Assembly (NCBI GenBank): GCA_020650975.1
Contig: JAIPMN010010624.1
Coordinates: forward strand, 1 to 39,114
Source: Apostichopus californicus
Taxonomy: Eukaryota; Echinodermata; Holothuroidea; Aspidochirotida; Stichopodidae
DNA: 39,114 nt
Direction of reading: 5' to 3'
A program made the translations under genes and the position numbers. How positions within the stretch are numbered: position 1 is the stretch's first letter; every line of letters starts with the position of its first letter. A model generated the notes under the pieces. It did not search any database. It saw only the letters and a list, made by a program, of their open reading frames with translations, and was not told the DNA's origin. This document shows, in pieces, positions 12,801-24,800 of this stretch.

Positions 12801-15800
12801 CGATATTTTCAGAGATTTTGGACATTTATTGGGGAAGGGGGTGGGCAAAGAATGTTATCTTGCAAACAGAGCCAGATGGTTAGAAAGTGAGTACAAGAAC
12901 ATAAGTATGGGTAAACTCGCCTTGATATGAGTACCAATGAGGGTACAAGACAGCTCTAAGCATGAGTAAAAGTACATAATCTTGTATCTATAATAGATTC
13001 CAAAATATCCCCCAAGCACAAGAATAACTGTGAATCCATGAGGGAGATTATCAGTACAGGTAAGTAATGTATGCTGGTAAGTAGAAGCACTGATAAACTA
13101 TAAATCTGGCTTGTAGATAGAACCGCTACAATTACACTTCATTCTGTGATGGACTTCAGTCCTAGTCTATGTGTAGTTAAACCATAGAGTACAGACATCA
13201 CTATTATGGGTGATGTTTAGGAGTGTTTAGGAGTGTTAGCTCAGTGGTTAACACCAGTGCCTTCCAATCATAAGGTCCCCGTTTCGAGTCACTCCAAGAT
13301 TAATGTATGTCGTCCAGTTCCAGAGTTGTTGCCAATTGACAATTCATAATCATGGACGTTAAATATGAATCTTAGAGACTGACTTCGGTCAGCTTGCGGC
13401 TTTGATAAGCCAATGAGGCTTCTTCGCGAGTTCCTGCTTGCAGAAGGATCTAAAATACATACAATACACTTCATTCTGTGATGACCTTCAGTCCTAGTCT
13501 ACGTGTAGCTAAACCATTATTAGCATTATACAGTGTCTACTTACAGCTATCAAGATTAGAATCGCCTCCACCACCCACTGCTGCACCTCCTACCGGACCC
13601 GGGGCGTCAACTCCTGATAAACAAAGAGAACAAAAAAAGACACTCCATACGTTTGACAATATGAACACAATGATAAAACTCTTCTTTGGATACATTTCAT
13701 CTGAGTCTTCTTGAAACAACTAAATATAAAATCAGAAGCTCATGCAAACAATCCAACCCTTCCCCACACACCCTCCCCCAGACACAAATATGTCACTTGT
13801 AGTCTTGTATCCCTAATGTTATACCATCACATCGTACCATGTGTCATACAACATATCATACAATATCATATATCATAAACCGTACTGTATCATACCGTAA
13901 CATATTGTACCATATCAAATCCCTTTGCACCACATTGCTTTGCACATCATCACATCGCACCACATCAGATAAAAATTGCATCACACCACAACAAAACACT
14001 TGACAAGGCATCGCACCACATTGCATCACACTACATCCATCGCAACATAGCTCTTGGTATCGCATCACACCACAAGCAATTGGCAACACATCGCACTGCA
14101 TCTCATAACACTGTATTGCATCACGTCACATCACAGCCCTTTGTATTGCATAGCACTACATCACATCCACACCACTTTGCATCGCATCACACGACATCGC
14201 ATCACACCACATGGCATGACATCACCCCACATCAGTTTGTATTGCATCAAACTGCATGGAATCACACCACTTTGCATCGCATCAAACTACATTGCATCGC
14301 ACCACATAACGCCACACTGCATCGCATCACATCACATTCAAATCACATCATCTTAAGAAGAAGCAAGCATGATATCCACCTTCCCTCATAAAATCAACTT
14401 GCTGTTTTTCAATCTGTATGTTGTTTTCTTGTAGAATTTAACTCTACATACCTGTACAGTCGCCTCCATCCCAATCACACTCTGAGGTATTACAAGCCTT
14501 GTCACAGTAATTATCCTTGATCCAAGACGACGGACACCCCTCTGCACAATTTGGAACAGGCCAAGTCAAATAGACCTACATAATCAAATTTAAAAAAAAA
14601 AAAAAAGACATAAAATGCAAAAGTAATTTATGATCTTTTTTTTTGGTGTCAAGTATAAACAACAATCACCATTTTTTGTTGGCACATTCTGGCAATAATA
14701 TACTAAACCTTCCTGCAAACATTTCTTAAATGAGTCTGTATGCAATTGATAAGTTTAGTTTCTTTATACAACAGAGTACAAGTTAACATATGGTGAAAAA
14801 AAGTATAATCTGCATAAATATACATTGAGAAATGCCTAACCCTGCTTGAAACAGATCAACTTTTGATTTCGTCAGTGATAATAGTCACAGGGACTGAAAA
14901 CTTGATAATATTCAAACAAAACCAATTTGCAATTTCCACAAGAGCTCTGTCCTCTAACATCAAATTAGACCTTTTTTTATGAAAGAGTTCATGTTGGATA
15001 ACCATCATCTTTGCATATTAACCAAAAATGCATGATTTTGGAATATTTTTATCGTAAGTTTGAAAGTTGACAGAATAAAAAATAAAATATAAAAAATAAA
15101 AAATAAAAAATAAAAAATAAAAAATAAAAAAATAAAAAAAAATAAAAAAAAAAATAAAAAATAAAAATAAAGAAAAAAAAAATAATAAAGAATAAAAACT
15201 AAAAACATTCCTCCTTTAATTTTTGTATCAGATCACCAATGTCAACAGATACGCTGAAACTTGATGGAAGAGGCAAAGAAGATGAAGTACCTTCTGGCCT
15301 CCTGCATGGGAGTAGAAATCATCCGGCCAAACGTCTTTACCGAACATCGTGTCGTCGTTTAGGTAAATGAATTTCTCCGACAGGCCTGGGATCCGATGCA
15401 GGTGACTCTCGATAGCAGGAGAGCTGAAACTTGGAAGGTGACTTTGATTGACAAAAATTTCCTGTAAAAGAATAATCAAAAGAGATAAAAAGAAAATCAG
15501 GAATTTTTTAAGAAGACCGCAAATTCCGAAATTAAAAATTGCGTTGTAGTGAGAGAAACAATACAATCAGTCACTGTTGTAGTTTTTTGAAAGAAATATG
15601 ATATCGGATTTTTTGTTTTAGATTATTATTCAAATTTATACAGTGTATGCATGGAACACAATGAACCATTAAATGTGACAGTACTTTTAGAACATAAACA
15701 CCAGAAAACAGACATAACTAACAAAAACGGAAATTATAAACAAACTTGGCAGGAGTGAAGAAATGGCTAAAATAGGGATTGATACCAACTAAAGGCTGGG

Positions 15801-18800
15801 TAGCTCGGTTGGTAAAGCACTGAACGGTTATTGGTTAAAATCCCATTCCAGCCAAAAAAATCTTATAGATGCTATAAAGTGAATATTAAAACTGCACGAC
15901 TGGAAGCTGACCTGCTCATGGTACAGAGTTGCAGGAAATTACATTCCATACACTGCTTTCATTTGTGGAACCCGTTTACCTACAGATGATCTGTCACGTT
16001 TAATGAAATTAAAAGTGAATGCATGTTAAACAAACAGACAGACAGACTTACAGAATGAGAAACCAACGTGAGTCTTGAATTATCCAAGTTTATCCAGGCA
16101 GGTATCTGTCCATTTGTTACGATGTAGACTTGTCTGATCCAGGGTGCGTGCTTCTCCAGGGATCGTAGCGAGTACCGTAAAGCCTGTTTTGGATTTCAAA
16201 AATAGCTCATCGATATTTATCGATATTCTTTGAGTAGCAAAACTTGGTAAGAGTTTGATAAATTTTTCGGAGACCAAAGGCAAAAGGCACTCTGGTTTTT
16301 TTGGGAAATGAAAATGACCTTGAAAATAAATGATAAATGCTGCCAAATATGTAGGACTGCTGCCATGGAAACAAGTAATGTTCTGAGGTTTAGTCTCACA
16401 ATATCTCATACAAGTATTGTATGTTTGGGAGGTTTGAAACAAATAAATATAGATTTCTGATGATACGAGTACTGTTCTTAATAATTACCTCGTTATCTTC
16501 GAATCTGTTTGGAGACATATCACCATCAAATTCCTGTAAACAAAGAATAAAGAAATGTAATGATACAATATTATTAAAATCATGGAAAGTAATTTTTTTA
16601 ATTGGAACAGACTACCTGCTCCACAATTTTGCAAATTATGTAAAGCTTGAGGTACTTAGGATCAATAATTTAAATGAGGGAAAAACTTGAGCTTCCCCCT
16701 TTGAATGTTTGACTTATCTAAGTTCTCGTTACGAAACATTTGAATAATGCACATGCTCGATTCTCGTATCCCATTGGGTCATTACAATATTCAAGATATT
16801 GGGTTTAAACATGCTCATGTTACTATGGTAACCTGCAGATATAATATTGCTTCATAAATGTCATCCATCAATGTCGTTACATCTGTCATCCCAACTGCTT
16901 AAAGTTGACAACCGACACCGAATTCTCTCAAATATTCTTCGCCAAAAGTGACACGGCTGACTATGAATGGTTAATGTTCTTATTACGATTGTGTCATGCA
17001 TGGTCTCACATCATGCATAAAGCCCTGCTGAAGAAGATGAATGTCACATAGATACACTAGATTAGCTTCTCTTCTTTTCTTATTCAATCGACTGATAAAT
17101 ATTTTAAGCATGATCCACACAGTAGGAACAACGAGGAGTGAAAGAGATCTGTTACATGTTAAGTCATGCGTGAAACAAGGCAGGTTGCCTTGAATGTGGC
17201 TGACAAGACAGCTAAGACCAGTACAGCTAGAAATATGGTCAGCTAGTGACCAGGACAGCTAGATGTATGGTCAGTTAGTGACCAGGACAGCTAGAAATAT
17301 AGTCAGCTAGTGACCAGTGCAGCTAGAAATATAGTCAGCTAGTGACCAGTGCAGCTAGAAATATAGTCAGCTAGAGACCAGGACAGCTAGATATATGGTC
17401 AGCTATTGACCATGACAGCTAAAAATATGGTCACTTATTGTCCAGGACAGCTAAAAATATGCCAGCTAGTGACCAGGACAGCTGTAGTAACCTGGTAAGC
17501 TAGTGACCAGGACAGCTAGAAATATGGTCAGCTAGAGACCAGGACAGCTAGATATATGGTCAGCTAGTGACCAGGACAGCTAGAAATATGGTCAACTAGT
17601 GACCAGGACAGCTAGAAATATGGTCAGCTAGTAACCAGGACAGCTAGAAATATGGTCACCTATTGTAAAGGACAGCTAAAAATATGTCAGCTAGTGACCT
17701 GAACAGCTCGAAATATGGTCAGTTAGTGACCTGAACAGCAAGTAATATGGTCAGCTAGAGACCAGGACAGCTAAAAATATGTCAGCTAGTGACCAGAACA
17801 GCTAGAAATGTGGTCAGCTAGAGCCCGGGACAGCTGAAAATAAGGTCAGCTAGTGACCAGAACAGCTAAAATATGGTCACCTATTGTCCAGGGCAGCTAC
17901 AAATATGCCAGCTAGTGACCAGGACAGCTAGATATATGGTCACCTATTGTCCAGGGCAGCTAGAAATATGGTCAACTAGTGACCAGGACAGCTAGATATA
18001 TGGTCAGCTAGTGACCAGGACAGCTAGAAATATGGTCAGCTAGTGACCTGAACAGCGAGAAATATAGTCAACTAGTGACCAGGACAGCTAGAAATATGGT
18101 CAGCTAATGACCAGGACAGCTAGAAATATGGTCAGCTAGTGACCAGGATAGCTAAAGATTTGGTCAGTTAGAGACCAGGACAGCTAGATATATGGTCAGC
18201 TAGTGACCAGGACAGCTAAAAATATGGTCAGCTAGTGACCAGGACAGCTAGATATATTGTCACCTATTGTAGAGGACAGCTAGAAATATGTCAGCTAGAG
18301 ACCAGGGCAGCTAAAAATATGGTCAGCTAGTGACCTGAACAGCTAGAAATGTGGTCAGCTAGTGACCAGGACAGCTAGAAATGTGGTCAGCTAGAGACCA
18401 GGACAGCTAGAAATATGGTCAGCTAGTGACCAGGACAGCTAGAAATATGTCAGCTAGTGACCAGGGCAGCTAAACTATGGTCAGTTAGTGACCAGGACAG
18501 CTAGCAATGTGGTCAACTAGTGACAAGGACTGCTAGAAATATGGTCAGCTAGTGACCTGGACAGCTAGAAATATGGTCACTTATGGTCAGCTAGAAATAT
18601 GGTCAGCTAGAGACCGGGACAGCTACTAATATGGTCAGCTAATGACCAGGACAGCTGTAGTAACCTGGTAAGCTAGAGACCAGGAACTCTTGAATTGCAA
18701 AGATCCATACCAATAATTTGTTTATAATAAACGATCATGTAAAGTTGACCAGACCACAGATACATACTAAAACACACCTTTTAATGGAAAATATTAATAA

Positions 18801-21800
18801 TACTTACCATCTCCAAATTCCACACCAGAAATGCTGAAACTAATTTAATCTCACTCTCGACAGTAGACTTTTCCGCCTGGCAGACAGAAAACAAACAGCA
18901 CAGAGATATTTTAGCTATTGCTAGAATATCACAATAAAAGTCTCCTCACATTTTTTTTTATGATGACTACATAATGAAGTAGATGACACTAATAACAGTT
19001 TTCTCTTAGGGTGGGGGGGCTTCTCTTTTCTATTTCAAAATAACGTAATTCTAGGAGACAACACTGAAGTTTTGCCAATGGGATGCTAAACTTTAAATGG
19101 ACTATACTTCTTAAAGTTTTACCTCAAATTTGTGCTACTCCTCACAATTTTAGATCCCCCACCAAATGTTATGATTATCAAATTGAGTGATGCTTACTTC
19201 TGTGATTATTGTATTCATATCTCCATCCTTAGATATCGTCAAAATGGCAGCACTGGACGGAATTCTAAGATCAACCTGTCAGGAGAAAAACGATAAATCA
19301 TATAACCACTGATTGCATTACGTATAAAACAACTAACTGTAGAAAACATATCACCACTGATTGCATTACGCATACAACAACTAACTGTAGAAACAATATA
19401 GCCACTGATTGCATTACGCATACAACAACTAACTGTAGAAAACATATCACCACTGATTGCATTACGGTTACAACAACTAACGGTAGAAAACATTTAACCA
19501 CAGACTGCATTACGGTTACAAAAACTAACTGTAGAAAACATATCACCACTGATTGCATTATGCATACAACAACTAATTGTAGAATACATATAACCACTGA
19601 TTGCATTACGCATACAACAACTAATTGTAGAATACATATAACCACTGATTGCATTACTTTACAACAACTAACTGTAGAAAACATATAACCACTGACTGTG
19701 TAAGACATTTGTCCACTTCTTGGTTACAACATATCACCACTAATTTCATGCGGCATATAACAACTAACTGTATAAAACTGACTACTAATTTCATTAACCA
19801 TCTGACTTGATTGTTTGCAACACAATACCACAGCTGACTGTGTACAACACACTACAACAGCTGTGTATTGCACACTATGACAGCTGACTGTGTACGACAC
19901 ACTACGACAGCTGAATGTGTACAACACACTACGACAGCTGACTGTGTACAACACACTACAACAGCTGACTGTGTACAACACATTACGACAGCTGACTGTA
20001 TACGACACATTACAACAGCTGACTGTGTATGACACATTACAACAGCTGACTGTGTACAACACACTACGACAGCTGACTGTGTACGACACACTACAACAGC
20101 TGACTGTGTAAGACACACGACAGCTGACTGTGTACAACACATTACAACAGCCAACTGTGTACAACACATTACGACAGCTGACTGTGTACGACACATTACA
20201 ACAGCTGTGTACGACACATTACAACAGCTGTGTATGACACATTAGGACAGCTAACTGTGTATGACACACGACAGCTGACTGTGTACAACACATTACAACA
20301 GCTGACTGTGTACGATACATTACAACAGCTGTGTACGACACATTACAACAGCTGACTGTGTACGACACATTACGACAGCTGACTATGTACGAAACACTAC
20401 GACAGCCGACTGTGTACGACACACTACGACAGCCGACTGTGTACGACACATTACGACAGCCGACTGTGTACGACACACTACGACAGCTGACTGTGTACGA
20501 CACATTACGACAGCTGACTGTGTACGACACATTACGATAGCTGACTGCGTACGACACACTACGATAGCTGGCTGTGTACGACACACTACGACAGCTGACT
20601 GTGTACGACACATTACGACAGCTGACTGTGTACGACACACTACGACAGCTGACTGTGTACGACACACTACGACAGCTGACTGTGTACGACACACTACGAC
20701 AGCTGACTGTGTACGACACATTACGACAGCTGACTGTGTACGACACACTACGACAGCTGACTGTGTACGACACATTACGACCGCTGACTGTGTACGACAC
20801 ACTACGATAGCTGGCTGTGTACGACACACTACGACAGCTGCCTGTGTACGACACATTACGACAGCTGACTGTGTACGACACATTACGATAGCTGGCTGTG
20901 TACAACATATAAATACTGACTGCCACACATGACTACTGATTTTACAAGTAATGTCTACCTGATACAAACACATAATAAGCCAAAGATACTGTTAAAACAT
21001 TTCTCTAGCAAAAGAAGCTACATTGCAATGACAAGTTTATACTTCACTCATCCAAATCGATTGAACCAAAAGAGCACTTTTTTGTGTCTCCTTTTCTTCC
21101 TCCTATATTTGCTGCCACCTACCCCTTTGTTAGGTCCCTTATGTATAATTTCTACCAAGTATCAAATATTTCGATATCTTACCTTACTAACAAATTCTAT
21201 TTGAGCCTCGGGGACTTTAGACTTGACATTCTCTTCCGTAGAGTCTTTCTCCAGGCCTATCGCCATGACGATGTTATTCATCTTTAGTAACTTTTGATGT
21301 GTGCCATCTGTGGTCTGATAAAAGAGAGGAGAGATTGCAATTAGAATTTAAGACGAAAACCTGATATTGGAGGAGACTGAGTACGATTCATGACATGTGA
21401 AATTATTGATAAGATGAGGTCCCCTACATCACAAATATAATAATAATGAAGCAAAGTACGAAGGATGCTTTCAGGATTTTTAATCGGAGGGACAACCAGG
21501 AGATATATATTTTTTGCTTGTCTGGACTGCAAATTTTGTTGTCCCAAAAAATTGTAGCAAAATAACAAGGAATGACCAATATGTACACTATAGGAGATAT
21601 GTGTAGGTTAGTTTGGTGATTAGAACAGCAACTTTGGGCCAGTAAACCCCCCCACCCCCCCCCCATCGGTTGAATCATAACAAGCCAACCATTATTTTGG
21701 TTTTATTTCAGTATCTCCAAATTTCTGTGCTGTCTGGGTGTCGTTGAAAAGAAAACAACTATTTACAACTAGAAAAGGGGGAAGGGGGGGGGGGTAATGT

Positions 21801-24800
21801 TGTCATACCTCAATGCATAATAGTAACTAAATGAAAGAAATATGTCGCGCATGCACCCCAGTTTTCCATCGGAGTAATATCACTGAACACCTACGATAAA
21901 AGTCACCTGTAAAGTTACGAACATTGTAAAACCTAGTAGGGTGAGGAGCAAGGAGCAACACCTTCATCAAGTTTTAGCACGCTTCCATTCGAGGCCGATG
22001 TTAATAATAACGATGACGTTTAAACTACCCGAACGAAGGGTTTAATTCCTAAGCTTTCTTTTTTATTCTTGAGTGTCATCTTTCTTTCGAGACTTACCAA
22101 AAATCCTCTCGATAGGGTGAAATTCTTCCCACGTATTTCCAACGTTGGGTTATTTTCTACAATCTTATTCACTGCAAAAAAAAAAAAAAAATAAGAAGGA
22201 AAAAAAAATGATAGATAATTAATATTGTTTTTCCACAGAGTCAGTATTGACCTCCATTTTTAACGATGATGTAATCATTCCTTTTGGCTTCCAGGGCCTC
22301 CTCAAGTTTCATAGCATACTAGTCATGTAGTGAATTTGACACCCAGGGTCCCAGGCCATGATATAAAATCCACATACCCGCTCAAATGTCTGCTCTTAGA
22401 CTTGCCGATGAAGTTTTAAATTCATAAGCTCTCTTAAAGGAATAACAAAGGCAGGGATCAAAGACAATTCATATTATTCAGTATCGTAAAACCTCTCTAA
22501 TATTCAATTTTTAAGTTAACCGCTTCCTGTTTGACTGAATAAGCTCGCTTTGAAAATTGGCTCCTAAGGCCTCACCACAATACACAGTAAGCTGCCATTG
22601 ATTACGTAATACACTCCATATTGATGAGGTCAGAGAGAAACAACTCAATCGAGCAGTCGAACAGGAAACGGTTAACTTAAAATCAAATATTCAAGAGTTT
22701 TGAGATTACTGAATAATACAAGTTGTCTGTGATCCCTGCCTTCGTTATTCCTTTAAGTACTCTACAAAATGATTCCCCTCATGTAATCTCACTCAAGTTT
22801 CATATTCAAATTCAGTATATATCATACATGTATAAAGCTCAATACTACAGTCTACACAGAAAACAACATGTTGCAAGTTGTCCAATACTTTGCAAGGACA
22901 AATATAACCATTGGAGATAGCAAATCAGCAATCAACTCAGCTCTCCTTGCATGACTGGGCAAGAACATTTCTCCTATTGTTGCTTATTTTTCTTTCTTTC
23001 TTTAACGGAAAAAAAATTAATTGAATTTACTCTGTCAGGCTCGAAAATTTATCCGCCTGGAAGGTTGAAGAATCCAAATCACTTATAACACTGCCAAACA
23101 CTGGTTCTAACTTAAAACCACTGTGGCTATTTCAAGTGACTTGCTTCTTTCAAAATAATCTACTCTTCACTAAATCATATCCAGTTACTACTGTAGAGCA
23201 ATGTTTTGCACTAAGGTTATGAAAGTTTTATGTTATCTTCCCTCTCCCCCCCCCCCTTCAAAAAAAAGGACAGTAACCCATTAATTAACCCAATTTCTTA
23301 TGCTAAGCTTGGCAGAGACTCTAAATATCTAATGTGGACTTAAACATGATACAATTTCTTTGAATATTTTGATGATGACAGTAGTTATTCTGCTAATCTC
23401 ACCCAGCTCAGAAAAGAACAAAATTAATTGCCTTGATAGTTAGTTCTCTATACCATTCATGTCATTTTTCAAAGTGACTTTAAAAAATAAACAGTATTCT
23501 CTCTAAACATTTTTTAAACTTTCTTAGAGGTTCTCAATAGGTGCTTAATCTTCCTGAAACATTTATGAGTGTTTACTTACAGACCAAAGGGCCTCAGGGT
23601 GAGTAAATGCTTCTAGAGGGTTAACAGTACTTATAGATATATCCCTGTTGACCATTATTGACAGATATTTCACTTTCTAGCTTATTAAGGGTCAAACATA
23701 ATAATGACCAATGCATGAGCATCCAAAGTTTACCCTCCGGAGTTACTTTCACTTTCACACCCAACATTTTCCAGACCTCACACAACATTCTGGAATTCTG
23801 ATGAAAAGTAAACATACTCAAAATGAAACCAAAACTGTTAGCAAACTAAATAGTAAACAGGAAATAGGTTGAACTTAAACCAGGTTTTAGCACTGAATGT
23901 CTCACTCACACACATGCAAATACAATTACACAGTATGCACATGTGTACACACTCCTAGGTGTGTTTTACCATTCATTACTGGGGACCCCATTGTTATTTC
24001 CATTGTTCCACTTCCACATACCCTAACCTTAACAATAGAATTATTCTGAGGACATGATGATCTATTAAATGACATCTGAGGACAGGCGCATAGCGAGGAA
24101 TTTGCCAAGGGAGGGGCAAAGCCCGTAGGAAAACTATCTAAGCTTAGCGCCACAATGAGTTGGCGTGAAGCGTTCACGAAAAGTTTGGCAGAAAATTCCT
24201 CCCAGATCGCTGGAAATGACACTTCCCAGGCCTTGTAAGTTGCATCTAAGCATTTTCTATTTTGAAATTACTAGTGATATTATAAAAAAAATATGCTATA
24301 CTTATATCCCCCCCCTTCACCCCCCCCCCCTTTGGCTACGTGCCTGACTGAGGACTTGGAATTCTATTATTCAAGTCCTCAGTCTGAATGTTAACAAAAT
24401 GCACAGTCATACACATACACACAAATACACCCATGTTTGTATTACATTCAGACCGAGGACCCCATTGTTTTTTCCATTGTTCAAATCCACGTACCCTAAC
24501 CTTAACAATACCCCATAACAATAGAATTCTTCCGAGGACGTGGTGATTCTTTAGAAATCACAACCGAGGACCTGGAATTCTTTTGTTCAAGTCCTCGGTC
24601 AGAATACAAAACAAATGCACACGTACACACACACACACAAATACACAATGAAACCATAGACAACCTGCTGACATCTTATCAAGCATATTAAGCTGAAACA
24701 ATGCACATCATTTGCCAGCCTTAGCAGGCTGCCTCTTCGATCTTCTAACTCTCTCCAGAGAACATTTTTTACACCATCCGCTATAAATTTCCCCTTTTAT

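Noticed and set aside
17214..18680. CRISPR-like look of the 32-bp array
   Set aside because: There are no unique spacers; units are contiguous tandem repeats in a eukaryotic intron, with no cas genes.
19298..20973. Several overlapping frames with repeated TQSAVV, YTVSCR or VMQSVV words
   Set aside because: Units of 27 and 48 bp are multiples of three, so stops are absent by periodicity; all lie within intron 6.
24010..24030. Telomere-like CCCTAA words in the 24-kb duplication
   Set aside because: Only a single CCCTAACC occurs in each copy, with no tandem array.
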